Of a DNA stretch of 64,000 nt, positions 27,302 through 35,738 are shown in pieces. The DNA comes from Hymenobacter swuensis DY53 (GTDB lineage Bacteria > Bacteroidota > Bacteroidia > Cytophagales > Hymenobacteraceae), in assembly GCF_000576555.1 (NCBI RefSeq), contig NZ_CP007145.1:1736001-1800000 (forward strand), read 5' to 3'. Made by a program: the position numbers and the translations under genes. Within the stretch, counting starts at the first letter, position 1. The number at the start of each line of letters is the position of its first letter. The notes under the pieces were generated by a model. That model saw only the letters and a list, made by a program, of their open reading frames with translations. It ran no database searches and had not been told where the DNA came from.

Positions 27302-28732
27302 ATGAAGCCCTTTCTCAACGAGGATTTCCTGCTCCGGACCGCTACGGCCCGCACGCTCTACCACGAGTATGCCCAGCAGATGCCCATCATTGATTACCAC
27401 AACCACCTGCTGCCCGACCAGATTGCCGAGGACCGGCAGTTCGACACCATTACGCAGGTGTGGCTCTACGGTGACCATTACAAGTGGCGGGCTATGCGCA
27501 CCAACGGCGTGCCCGAACGCTACATCACCGGCGACGCCTCCGACTGGGAGAAGTTCGAAAAATGGGCCGAAACCGTGCCCCAGACTGTGCGCAACCCGCT
27601 CTACCACTGGACGCACCTGGAGCTGCAGCGCTACTTCGGCATCACGGAGCTGCTGAGCCCGGCCTCGGCCCGCCGCATCTACGACCAGTGCAACGCCCTG
27701 CTGCAAACCCCCGAGTACTCGGTGCGCAACCTGCTGCGCAAGATGAACGTGGAGGCCCTCTGCACCACCGACGACCCTTCTGACTCCCTGGAGCACCACC
27801 GCGCCCTGCAAAGCAGCGGCTTCGAAATTCAGGTGCTGCCCACGTTCCGCCCCGATAAGGTTATGGCCGTGGAGGACGCCGCCAGCTACAATGCCTACCT
27901 CGACAAGCTGGGCCAGTCGGCGGCCGTGGACATCCACACCTACCACGACCTGCAAACGGCTCTGCGCCTGCGCCACGACTACTTCGCGGCCCTGGGCTGC
28001 CGCCTTTCCGACCACGGCTTGGAGCAGCTCTACGCCGCCGACTACACTGACGCAGAAATTAACGACATCTTCCTGAAGATTCGGGGAGGAAAAGAACTGA
28101 TCCCGGCCGAGGTAGTGCAGTTCAAATCGGCCCTGCTGATTCTGTTGGCCGAAATGGACTGGGAAAAGGGCTGGACCCAGCAGTTCCACCTGGGCGCGCT
28201 GCGCAACAACAACGCCCGCATGCTGCGCCAGCTCGGCCCCGATACTGGCTGGGACTCCATCGGCGACTTCTCGCAGGGCCGCGCGCTATCCACCTTCCTC
28301 GACCGCCTCGACGGGCAGGACAAGCTGGCCAAAACCATCCTCTACAACCTCAACCCCGCCGACAACGAGCTGATGGCCACGATGGTGGGCAACTTCAACG
28401 ACGGCTCGGTGGCGGGCAAGGTGCAGTTCGGCTCTGGCTGGTGGTTCCTGGACCAGAAGGATGGCATGGAAAAGCAGCTCAACGCCCTGAGCAACATGGG
28501 CCTGCTGAGCCGCTTCGTGGGTATGCTCACCGATTCGCGCAGCTTCCTTTCATACCCGCGCCACGAGTATTTCCGCCGCGTGCTCTGCAACCTGCTGGGC
28601 CAGGACGTGGAAAACGGCGAGCTGCCCCACGACCTGGAACTGCTCGGGAGCATCGTGCAGAACATCTGCTACCACAACGCCAAAGCCTACTTCGGCTTCG
28701 AGAAAGTACCCGCCGAAACGGCCGCGGTGTAA
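27302..28732 (+). CDS. uxaC: Uronate isomerase (glucuronate/galacturonate isomerase)
   Basis: The product has 476 residues from ATG 27302; an upstream in-frame TTG is unlikely. It is a TIM-barrel amidohydrolase-like isomerase with metal-binding PIIDYHNHLLPDQIAED (HxH), WLYGDHYKWRAMRTNG, VEALCTTDDPSDSLEHH and TFRPDKVMAVED. The end contains the metal/substrate motif LTDSRSFLSYPRHEYFRRVLCNLLG. It converts galacturonate to tagaturonate (or glucuronate to fructuronate), the first step before UxaB. It is preceded by putative operator O3. Confidence 0.95.
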   Translation: MKPFLNEDFLLRTATARTLYHEYAQQMPIIDYHNHLLPDQIAEDRQFDTITQVWLYGDHYKWRAMRTNGVPERYITGDASDWEKFEKWAETVPQTVRNPLYHWTHLELQRYFGITELLSPASARRIYDQCNALLQTPEYSVRNLLRKMNVEALCTTDDPSDSLEHHRALQSSGFEIQVLPTFRPDKVMAVEDAASYNAYLDKLGQSAAVDIHTYHDLQTALRLRHDYFAALGCRLSDHGLEQLYAADYTDAEINDIFLKIRGGKELIPAEVVQFKSALLILLAEMDWEKGWTQQFHLGALRNNNARMLRQLGPDTGWDSIGDFSQGRALSTFLDRLDGQDKLAKTILYNLNPADNELMATMVGNFNDGSVAGKVQFGSGWWFLDQKDGMEKQLNALSNMGLLSRFVGMLTDSRSFLSYPRHEYFRRVLCNLLGQDVENGELPHDLELLGSIVQNICYHNAKAYFGFEKVPAETAAV

Positions 28733-28740
28733 GAACGTCA

Positions 28741-28868
28741 ACTCCCTTCCTTGGAAAGGAGGGGTTGGGGGTGGTTGACAATCGTTGAACAGCCCTTGAA
28801 GCACTAGCTCTAGTAATCGTTCTTCCCTCTTCAACCACCCCCAGCCCCTCCTTTCCAAGGAGGGGAGC
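28741..28868. repeat. Intergenic inverted-repeat element, type C copy 2
   Basis: The ends CCTTGGAAAGGAGGGG and CCCCTCCTTTCCAAGGAGGGG are inverted and enclose GGTGGTTGA/TCAACCACC arms, as in 8550-8695. The central loop differs between copies. It begins 9 bases after the uxaC stop. Confidence 0.85.
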
Positions 28869-28900
28869 TAGCTCTAGCTTTGTTCCCCAGCATCCCTCAC

Positions 28901-29911
28901 ATGAAGCAAGTCGTCACCTTTGGTGAAATCATGATGCGGTTGTCGCCGCCGTTGCAGAACCGCTTGTCGCAGGCCAGTTCGCTGGATATCACCTACGGCG
29001 GCGGCGACGCCAACGTGGCTGCCGGGCTGGCCTACCTGGGCGTGCCGGCCGCCCACGCCGGCTGCTTCCCTGATAACGCCGTGGGCCAGGCCGCCGCCCA
29101 GCATTTCCGGGGCCACGGCGTGGACATGCAGCACTGCGTGTTTCGGGGGCAGCGGCTGGGGCTATACTTCTTGGAAGTAGGCGCTTCATTGCGGGCCAGC
29201 CGCATCGTGTACGACCGCTACGATTCGGCCTTTGCCAACCTGCAGCCCGAGTGGTTTAACTGGGACGAGGTATTCCGGAATGCCCAGTGGCTGCACTGGA
29301 CGGGCATCACGCCCGCCATTTCGGCCACGGCGGCCCAGGCCACCCGCGAGGCCATTGCCGCCGCCCGCCGCCTCGGCCTCACCATATCGGCCGACGTGAA
29401 CTACCGCCGCAACCTGTGGCAGTACGGCCAGCGCGCCCAGGACGTGATGCCCGAACTGGTAGCCGGCTGCGACCTAATAGTCTGCACCGAAGGCGACGCC
29501 GAGGACCTGTTCGGCATCCGGGCCGTCCCCGATACCGACAACAGCTTTGTGTCGATGAGCGAGCAGCTGATAGCCCGGTTTCCGCAGATCCGGACGGTCA
29601 TTGCCACCCGCCGTGACACCCGCAGCGCCTCGCATGAGCGCATCCAAGGCCTGGCCTTCAGCGGCGGCGACTACTACGAAACCGAGTTCTTCGACATCAA
29701 CCCCGTGGTGGACCGCATCGGGGGCGGCGACTCCTTCATTTCCGGCTTCATCTACGGCCAGCTAACCTACCCCACGGTGCAGCAGGCCCTCACGTTTGCC
29801 GTGGCCGCCTCCGCCCTCAAGCACACCATCCCCGGCGACATCAACCTGGTAACCGCCGCCGAAGTCGAGCACATCGTGGCCGGCAACACCACCGGCCGCC
29901 TGCTGCGGTAA
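28901..29911 (+). CDS. kdgK: 2-keto-3-deoxygluconate kinase (PfkB family)
   Basis: The product has 336 residues from ATG 28901, just past the type C repeat. A TTG seven codons earlier would start near the repeat. PfkB features are VTFGEIMMRLSPPLQNRL at the N-terminus, TYGGGDANVAAGLAYLG, and the C-terminal ATP/anion-hole motif IGGGDSFISGFIYG, with Asp as catalytic base (the usual GAGD is GGGD here). It phosphorylates KDG to KDPG in the cytoplasm. Placement between uxaC and eda makes KdgK far more likely than a ribokinase or fructokinase role. Confidence 0.9.
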   Translation: MKQVVTFGEIMMRLSPPLQNRLSQASSLDITYGGGDANVAAGLAYLGVPAAHAGCFPDNAVGQAAAQHFRGHGVDMQHCVFRGQRLGLYFLEVGASLRASRIVYDRYDSAFANLQPEWFNWDEVFRNAQWLHWTGITPAISATAAQATREAIAAARRLGLTISADVNYRRNLWQYGQRAQDVMPELVAGCDLIVCTEGDAEDLFGIRAVPDTDNSFVSMSEQLIARFPQIRTVIATRRDTRSASHERIQGLAFSGGDYYETEFFDINPVVDRIGGGDSFISGFIYGQLTYPTVQQALTFAVAASALKHTIPGDINLVTAAEVEHIVAGNTTGRLLR

Positions 29912-29927
29912 GGGTGGCGGCGATGAA

Positions 29928-30052
29928 CGTCATGCTGAGCGCAGCCGAAGTATCTCTACCGCTTCGTCTGATTAGCCTTACAACGAAGCGGTAGAGATGC
30001 TTTAACTGCGGCTGCGCACCCTGGCTTGATTCGCCACATGCTCAGCATGACA
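29928..30052. repeat. Intergenic hairpin, type B copy 3
   Basis: The element runs from CGTCATGCTGAGCGCAGCCG to GCTCAGCATGACA, with inner arms CTCTACCGCTTCGT and ACGAAGCGGTAGAGATGC. Extra sequence (about 30005-30040) lengthens the right arm. An in-frame ATG inside the right end could extend eda but is judged not to be its start. Confidence 0.85.
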
Positions 30053-30082
30053 AGAAAACAGCAACTAATAGCTCAACAACAC

Positions 30083-30742
30083 ATGCCCCGCTTCTCCCCC
30101 GAGTATATCCTCGAAACCGTGCTGCGCTACCCGGTGGTGCCGGTGTTCTACCACGCCGACGCGGCATTTGCCCAGCGGATTCTGGCTGCCTGCTACGCGG
30201 GCGGACTGCGCGTGTTTGAGTTTACCAACCGGGGCAGCAATGCCTTTGATGTATTTGAGCAGCTGGTGGCCTACGTGTACGACCACTGCCCGGATATGCT
30301 GCTGGGCATCGGGACCATTTACACGGCGGAGGAGGCCAACCGCTTCATCCGGGCCGGAGCCGACTTCGTGGTGCAGCCCTGCCTTACGGCCGACGTGGCC
30401 GATGCCTGCCGCCGCAGCGGTACGCCCTGGCTGCCCGGCACCATGACGGTTTCGGAAGTATTCCAGGCCACCCGCCTGGGCGCGGCTCTCGTGAAAATCT
30501 TCCCCGGCAACGTGCTCGGGCCGGGCTTTATCAAAAGCCTGCGCGGGCCGATGCCTACGGTGCCGCTGATGGTAACCGGCGGCGTGGAGCCCACTGAAGC
30601 CAGCCTGCGCGAGTGGTTTGGGGCCGGCGTGAACGTGGTAGGCATGGGCTCCCAACTCTTCAAGAACCCCGATGATACCGAGGCGCTAAGCCGGCAGATT
30701 GCCGATCTGTTAGCCTTCGCCCAAACCGCCGTGTCATCCTGA
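30083..30742 (+). CDS. eda: KDPG aldolase (2-dehydro-3-deoxyphosphogluconate aldolase)
   Basis: The product has 219 residues from ATG 30083 (MPRFSPEYILETVLRYPVVPVFYHAD). Earlier in-frame starts lie within the type B repeat. It is a class I aldolase TIM barrel with EFTNRGSNAFD, LLGIGTIYTAEEANRFI, GADFVVQPC and the Schiff-base Lys in GAALVKIFPGN. The phosphate-binding PLMVTGGVEP follows. It cleaves KDPG to pyruvate and glyceraldehyde-3-phosphate, ending the uronate route. The stop codon and last residues lie inside a type A hairpin repeat. Confidence 0.92.
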   Translation: MPRFSPEYILETVLRYPVVPVFYHADAAFAQRILAACYAGGLRVFEFTNRGSNAFDVFEQLVAYVYDHCPDMLLGIGTIYTAEEANRFIRAGADFVVQPCLTADVADACRRSGTPWLPGTMTVSEVFQATRLGAALVKIFPGNVLGPGFIKSLRGPMPTVPLMVTGGVEPTEASLREWFGAGVNVVGMGSQLFKNPDDTEALSRQIADLLAFAQTAVSS

Positions 30743-30818
30743 GCGGAGCGAAGGACCTTCTCACGCCTGAACGAGCCGTGTTAACGGGATAAGGTCTTTC
30801 GCTCCGCTCAGGATGACA
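30732..30818. repeat. Intergenic hairpin, type A copy 2, overlapping the eda stop codon
   Basis: The arms TGTCATCCTGAGCGGAGCG and CGCTCCGCTCAGGATGACA face each other around a variable centre. The left arm contains the TGA stop of eda (30740-30742). The right arm contains an ATG in frame with the transporter gene. Confidence 0.9.
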
Positions 30819-30923
30819 GCGCCGATTATGCCGACAGCGCCAGATACCCTGTCCAGTGCCAGCCGGTTGCCCCAACGGCCGGCTGCTACAAATTCCCTTT
30901 CCAGTATCAGCCCCCGAATTCCC

Positions 30924-32291
30924 ATGAGCGCCATGATACAGACTTCCGCCGCCGCGCCCCCGGCCGCGCCGCCAACTACCGGCCTCGGCCGGTACCGCTG
31001 GACGATTTGCGGGCTGGTGTTTTTCGCCACTACCGTCAACTACCTCGACCGGGCCGTTATTTCCCTGCTTAAGCCTTACCTCGAAACCGAGTTCAAGTGG
31101 AACGCGGGCGACTACGCTAACATAGAAATTGCCTTCAAGCTGGCGTATTCGCTGGGCATGTTGGGCGTGGGGCGGGTTATTGATAAGCTCGGGACCAAAA
31201 TCGGCTACGCGCTGTCTACTTTTCTGTGGAGTCTGGCGGCCATTGGACACGCGTTTGTGAGCAGCACCATCGGTTTTTCGGTGGCGCGGGCGTTTCTGGG
31301 GGTTACGGAGGCCGGTAACTTTCCGGCCGCTATCAAAACCACGGCCGAGTGGTTTCCGCAGAAGGAGCGGGCCCTGGCTACCGGCATCTTCAACTCGGGC
31401 TCCAATGTGGGGGCCATTATTGCTCCGCTCACGGTGCCGCTCATTGCCGAAACCATCGGCTGGAAATGGGCCTTCGTGATTACCGGGGCGCTGGGTTTCG
31501 TGTGGCTGGCCTTATGGTTCTGGCTCTACGAAGTGCCCGCCCGCCAAGCCCGCCTCACCCAGGCCGAGTTCGACTACATCCACAGCGACGTGGACGACCA
31601 GGCCGCCGCGGCCATTACTACCGAGCCCAAGGTGTCGTGGTTTAAGCTGCTCACCTTCCGCCAGACCTGGGCTTTCGTGCTGGGCAAATTCCTCACCGAC
31701 CCGGTGTGGTGGTTTTACCTGTTCTGGCTCCCCGATTTCCTCAGCAAGCAGTACGGCCTCAAGGGCACTGATATTGCTTTGCCCGTGGCCATGGTGTACA
31801 TGCTCTCGAGCGTGGGCAGCGTGGGCGGCGGCTGGATTCCGCTCAACTTCATTAAGCGCGGCTGGGCCCCGTTCCGGGCCCGCAAAACCAGCATGTTGCT
31901 CATTGCCTTGTGCGTGTTCCCGATTGTGTTTGCCCAGCAACTGGGGCAGGTAAATATGTGGCTGGCGGTGTTGGTGATTGGTATTGCGGCGGCGGCTCAC
32001 CAGGCCTGGAGCGCCAATATCTTCACCACCGTCTCGGATATGTTTCCCAAGAAAGCCGTGGCCTCGGTGACGGGCATTGGGGGCATGGCCGGGGGCTTCG
32101 GCGGTATCGTGCTGTCGGCGCTGGTACAGAAGCGCATGTTCGTGTACTACGAAAGCATCGGGCAGCTCGATAAGGCCTATTTCATCATGTTCTGGATTTG
32201 CGGCGCGGCCTACCTGCTGGCCTGGGTGCTGATGCACTTCCTGGCCCCCCGCATGAAGCGTATCGACCTCGACGCGGCCCCCGCGGCCTAA
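30924..32291 (+). CDS. exuT: MFS hexuronate transporter (ExuT-like, anion:cation symporter family)
   Basis: The product has 455 residues from ATG 30924; ATG 30933 is also possible. A longer in-frame start at 30813 lies in the repeat and is unlikely. About 12 transmembrane segments are visible. The first contains RWTICGLVFFATTVNYLDRAVISLLKPYL, the ACS-family signature N-Y-x-D-R. The loop 4-5 region has FLGVTEAGNFPAAIKTTAEWFPQKERALATGIFNSGSNVG, typical of hexuronate/galactonate transporters. It would import galacturonate or unsaturated oligouronate products across the inner membrane by proton symport. It follows eda in the same direction. Confidence 0.88.
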   Translation: MSAMIQTSAAAPPAAPPTTGLGRYRWTICGLVFFATTVNYLDRAVISLLKPYLETEFKWNAGDYANIEIAFKLAYSLGMLGVGRVIDKLGTKIGYALSTFLWSLAAIGHAFVSSTIGFSVARAFLGVTEAGNFPAAIKTTAEWFPQKERALATGIFNSGSNVGAIIAPLTVPLIAETIGWKWAFVITGALGFVWLALWFWLYEVPARQARLTQAEFDYIHSDVDDQAAAAITTEPKVSWFKLLTFRQTWAFVLGKFLTDPVWWFYLFWLPDFLSKQYGLKGTDIALPVAMVYMLSSVGSVGGGWIPLNFIKRGWAPFRARKTSMLLIALCVFPIVFAQQLGQVNMWLAVLVIGIAAAAHQAWSANIFTTVSDMFPKKAVASVTGIGGMAGGFGGIVLSALVQKRMFVYYESIGQLDKAYFIMFWICGAAYLLAWVLMHFLAPRMKRIDLDAAPAA

Positions 32292-32312
32292 CCTTTTCTT
32301 CTTTCCCAAGCT

Positions 32313-32789
32313 ATGAAAAAACTACTGCTGTTGCTGGCCCTGCTGGGGCTGGCCGGGCCGTTCTATGCCTTCGCCCAGGCCACCAAAAAAGACCAGGCCG
32401 CTGCCAAAGAAGTGGAGCTGCTGGAGCGCCAGCGTTTCGAGGCCCAGGTGAAAAAGGATTACGCCGTGCTGGAACGGGTGTTTGCCGACGACCTGGTGTA
32501 CACGCACTCCAACGGCAAGCAGAACAACAAGCAGGAATACCTCCAGAGCATCCGTGACGGCAAAAGCCAGTACGACAAGATTGAGGTGGAAGCCCTGAAC
32601 GTGCGCGCCTACCAAGACGGCCACACCGCCGTGGTCAACGGCACCATTACTATCACCCTGCCCAATAAGCCCGACGGCACGCCCAACCTAGCTCACCTCA
32701 AGTACGTGGTGGTGCAAATCAAAGACCCCAAAAAAGGCTGGCAGGTAGTGCTCTGGCAAAGCCAGAAACAGCCCGACGCCAAGAGCTGA
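32313..32789 (+). CDS. Secreted DUF4440/SnoaL-like (NTF2-fold) protein
   Basis: The 158-residue product has signal peptide MKKLLLLLALLGLAGPFYAFAQ. The mature part is an NTF2-like cone fold of the DUF4440 type: LLERQRFEAQVKKDYAVLERVFADDLVYTHSNGKQNNKQEYLQSI, followed by beta strands ending GWQVVLWQSQKQP. Such proteins are ligand-binding or enzymatic, and no role can be fixed here. It lies 21 bases after exuT and may share its transcript, and the E-type hairpin follows it. Confidence 0.8.
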   Translation: MKKLLLLLALLGLAGPFYAFAQATKKDQAAAKEVELLERQRFEAQVKKDYAVLERVFADDLVYTHSNGKQNNKQEYLQSIRDGKSQYDKIEVEALNVRAYQDGHTAVVNGTITITLPNKPDGTPNLAHLKYVVVQIKDPKKGWQVVLWQSQKQPDAKS

Positions 32790-32797
32790 CAAGTTGC

Positions 32798-32923
32798 CCG
32801 GTCCGGCGGCTGCAAGCCGTCGGGCCGGTTGCCGCTAGCTGATGTTGCCACGGCCTCGTGCCGATGGCCCGAACGACGACCGGCCCGACGGCTTGCAGCC
32901 GCCGGACCGGGGCCGCCTTTTTT
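32798..32923. repeat. Perfect 31-bp hairpin with T-run, type E (possible terminator)
   Basis: The arms 32798-32828 and 32880-32910 are perfect 31-base inverted copies, GC-rich (CCGGTCCGGCGGCTGCAAGC at the left start), around a 51-base loop. The right arm is followed by six T at 32918-32923, so it may terminate transcription from the DUF4440 gene. It ends 16 bases before the fbp start. Confidence 0.88.
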
Positions 32924-32939
32924 GCATTCCCTATTCTGC

Positions 32940-33959
32940 ATGAATCTTACAACCGAAAACACCATTGCCCAGCCGGTAGGTACCACGCTGGAGCGCTACA
33001 TCATGCGCAAGCAGGCCGAGTTTCAGTTTGCTACCGGCGAGCTGAGCCAGTTGCTGCGCGACATTGCATTGGCCGGGAAAATCGTGAACCGGGAGGTGAA
33101 CCGTGCCGGCCTCACCAGCATCATCGGGAGCATGGGCCAGCAGAATGTGCAGGGCGAAGCCCAGCAGCGCCTCGATGTGGAAGCCAACATCCGCTTCATC
33201 CGGGCCCTGACCAACGGGGGCGAGGCCTGCGCCGTGCTCAGTGAGGAGGAGGACGACATCATCCATACCGGCAACTGCCAGGGCAAGTACGTGGTGGCCA
33301 TCGACCCGCTCGACGGCTCCAGCAATATCGACGTCAACATCAGCATCGGCACCATTTTCAGCATCTACCGCCGCGTGTCGGCGGTGGGGCAGCCGGCCGG
33401 GCCCGAGGACTTTTTGCAGGGCGGGCGCACCCAGGTGGCGGCGGGCTACATCCTGTACGGCTCCAGCACCATGCTCGTGTACACCACCGGGCATGGCGTG
33501 GCGGGCTTCACCTACGAAAACTCCTTGGGCGAATTCTTCCTCTCGCACCCCGATATCCGGATTCCGGCCACCGGCACCGTGTTCAGCTGCAACGAGGGCT
33601 ACTGGTTCGATTACCCCGAGTACGTGCGCTCCTATCTGACGGAGTGCAAGCGCCAGGGCCAGAGTGGGCGGTATGTGGGCTCGTTGGTGGCCGACTACCA
33701 CCGCAACCTGCTCACGGGCGGCATCTACCTGTACCCGCCCACCCGTAAGAACCCCGAGGGTAAGCTACGCCTGCTCTATGAGGGCTTCCCGCTGGCCTAC
33801 CTGATTGAGCAGGCCGGCGGCCGGGCCGAAACCGGCACCGGGCCGGTGCTCGACGTGGAGCCCACCGACTTTCACCAGCGCAGTCCATTATTTGTGGGTT
33901 CTCCCGAGCTGGTAGCCAGACTGTTGGCCGGCGCGGCCGAAGCGGAGGTAAACCCGTAG
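32940..33959 (+). CDS. fbp: Fructose-1,6-bisphosphatase class I
   Basis: The product has 339 residues from ATG 32940; an in-frame ATG at 32829 falls in the hairpin and is rejected. Class I FBPase features include NREVNRAGL, CAVLSEEEDD, the metal/phosphate motif VVAIDPLDGSSNIDVN, YGSSTMLVYTTGHGV and LYPPTRKNPEGKLRLLYEGFPLAYLIEQAGGRA. It hydrolyses fructose-1,6-bisphosphate to fructose-6-phosphate in the cytoplasm. During growth on uronates carbon enters as pyruvate and triose phosphate, so this gluconeogenic step is needed, which may explain its position at the end of the pectin locus. Confidence 0.95.
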   Translation: MNLTTENTIAQPVGTTLERYIMRKQAEFQFATGELSQLLRDIALAGKIVNREVNRAGLTSIIGSMGQQNVQGEAQQRLDVEANIRFIRALTNGGEACAVLSEEEDDIIHTGNCQGKYVVAIDPLDGSSNIDVNISIGTIFSIYRRVSAVGQPAGPEDFLQGGRTQVAAGYILYGSSTMLVYTTGHGVAGFTYENSLGEFFLSHPDIRIPATGTVFSCNEGYWFDYPEYVRSYLTECKRQGQSGRYVGSLVADYHRNLLTGGIYLYPPTRKNPEGKLRLLYEGFPLAYLIEQAGGRAETGTGPVLDVEPTDFHQRSPLFVGSPELVARLLAGAAEAEVNP

Positions 33960-34082
33960 AAACTCCAGATAGTTTATGCTTGTGGTTTAGGCGATTTGCT
34001 CGAACCGTGTACCTTGACGCGCAACGTGCCGGCCGGACCTCCCGCCGCCGGGGCGCACTGCAACCCTACACCTTTCCCCCTC

Positions 34083-35624
34083 ATGGCAAAACTGATTTCT
34101 CCGCAGGTTGAGTTTAACTTCCTGCTGCAACAGACCAAAAGTGTAACCCCCGAAATCTTCGCCCCCGACGGCCACGGGTTCCTCAACCTGATGGAAGGCC
34201 GCTGGCAGGAGCCCGGCAAACCCCGCGAGTTCATCTCGCCCATTGATGGCACCCAGCTCGGCTGGTTGCCCATGCTCGACCACGCCACCGCCCTGCGTGC
34301 CGTGACGGCCGCCAAAAAAGAAGCCGCCGACTGGGCCCGCGTGGACCTGGACGAGCGCAAGCGCCGCGTGCAGGACTGCCTCAACCAGCTCCGCGACAAC
34401 GTGGACCTAGTAGGCAAGCTGCTGATGTGGGAAATCGGCAAAACCTACAAGCTGGGCTTCACCGATATCGACCGCGCCATTGAGGGCGTGCAGTGGTACG
34501 TGGACAACATCGAAAGCATGCTGGGCACGCGCAAGCCGCTGGGTTTGGTGAGCAACATCGCCTCCTGGAACTACCCGATGTCGGTGCTGCTGCACGCGGT
34601 GCTGGTGCAGGCGCTGTGCGGCAACGCTGTCATTGCCAAAACGCCCACCGACGGCGGCTTTATTTCCCTGAGCCTGACCTTCGCCATTGCCCGCCGCTGC
34701 GGTTTGCCCGTCACGCTGGTGAGCGGCTCGGGCGGGGAGCTGAGCGACGTGCTGGTGAAAAACGACGCCGTGGACTGCCTCTCGTTCGTGGGTGGCCGCT
34801 ACAACGGCCGTAACATTGCTGATGCCCTCAGCTCGGAGCACAAGCGCTACATGCTGGAAATGGAAGGCGTGAACACCTACGGCATCTGGAACTTCTCGGA
34901 CTGGGACGGCCTTTCCGACCAGCTCAAGAAGGGCTACGACTACGGCAAGCAGCGCTGCACGGCCTACGTGCGCTTCGTGGTGGAGCGCCGCCTGTTCCCG
35001 CAGTTCGTGGAAACTTACTGGAACACCATCAAAGGCCTGAAAGTAGGCAACCCCACGCTGGTCGATTCGGCCGACGACAAGCTGCCCGATCTGGCCTTCG
35101 GTCCCGTCATCAACCGGGCCCAGGCCGAGGACCTGGACCGCCTCTACGCCGACGCGCTGAAAACCGGGGCCACGCCCATCTACGAAGGCAAGCTCGATGA
35201 CAGCCTGTTCCTGCCCGGCCAAGACAGGAGCGCCTACCGTGCCCCGCGCGCCCTCGTGAACCTGCCGCGCCAGAGCGAGCTGTACTTCAAGGAGCCTTTC
35301 GGCCCCATCGACAGCATTGTGCTGGTTGACCGCGTGGAGGAGCTGGTGGGCGAAATGAACATCAGCAACGGGGCCCTGGTGGGCGCGTTGGCTTCCGACG
35401 ACGAGAAATGGGCCGCCCGCACGGCCAAGGAAGTGCGCGCCTTCAAAATGGGCATCAACAAGCTCCGCAGCCGCGGCGACCGGGAAGAAGTATTCGGCGG
35501 CCTCGGTGAGAGCTGGAAAGGAGCTTTCGTGGGCGGCGCGCTGCTGGTAGAAGCCGTAACGGAAGGCGAAAAGCCAATTCTGGGCAATTTCAACGAATCC
35601 ACGCTGCTGCCGGAGAAAATCTAG
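34083..35624 (+). CDS. Aldehyde dehydrogenase family protein, substrate unknown
   Basis: The product has 513 residues from ATG 34083; an earlier in-frame ATG at 33996 adds a Pro-rich tail with no support. The NAD-binding and substrate region has LGLVSNIASWNYPMSVLLHAVLVQALCGNAVIAKTP, equivalent to PWNFP...GN.VV.KP. The catalytic Cys is Cys292 in GKQRCTAYVRF. The usual ELGG general-base motif reads EMEGVNTYG, keeping the Glu. The sequence is atypical for characterised ALDH subfamilies, so no substrate is assigned. It may belong to the pectin locus (123 bases after fbp) or stand alone. Confidence 0.82.
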   Translation: MAKLISPQVEFNFLLQQTKSVTPEIFAPDGHGFLNLMEGRWQEPGKPREFISPIDGTQLGWLPMLDHATALRAVTAAKKEAADWARVDLDERKRRVQDCLNQLRDNVDLVGKLLMWEIGKTYKLGFTDIDRAIEGVQWYVDNIESMLGTRKPLGLVSNIASWNYPMSVLLHAVLVQALCGNAVIAKTPTDGGFISLSLTFAIARRCGLPVTLVSGSGGELSDVLVKNDAVDCLSFVGGRYNGRNIADALSSEHKRYMLEMEGVNTYGIWNFSDWDGLSDQLKKGYDYGKQRCTAYVRFVVERRLFPQFVETYWNTIKGLKVGNPTLVDSADDKLPDLAFGPVINRAQAEDLDRLYADALKTGATPIYEGKLDDSLFLPGQDRSAYRAPRALVNLPRQSELYFKEPFGPIDSIVLVDRVEELVGEMNISNGALVGALASDDEKWAARTAKEVRAFKMGINKLRSRGDREEVFGGLGESWKGAFVGGALLVEAVTEGEKPILGNFNESTLLPEKI

Positions 35625-35651
35625 GCGTAGCGTTCCGCACGTAAAGGCGAC

Positions 35652-35715
35652 AAACACGAAGTGAGACTTTCGTTCCTGAGGCATGATGCCGGAACGAAAG
35701 TCTCACTTCGCGTTT
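35652..35715. repeat. Long hairpin between convergent genes, type F (terminator-like)
   Basis: The arms 35657-35676 and 35691-35710 (CGAAGTGAGACTTTCGTTCC and its complement) are perfect and extend outward by AAACA/CGTTT with one mismatch. The 14-base loop is TGAGGCATGATGCC. It sits between the ends of the convergent aldehyde dehydrogenase and Lgt-like genes, where it may stop transcription from both sides, though there is no T-run. Confidence 0.8.
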
Positions 35716-35738
35716 ATAGCCTGCTTACCGTCGGCTTA

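Noticed and set aside
32829..32939. Upstream start extending fructose-1,6-bisphosphatase by 37 residues
   Set aside because: The extension is translated from the type E hairpin and its loop, and is unrelated to FBPase. ATG 32940 gives a family-length protein.
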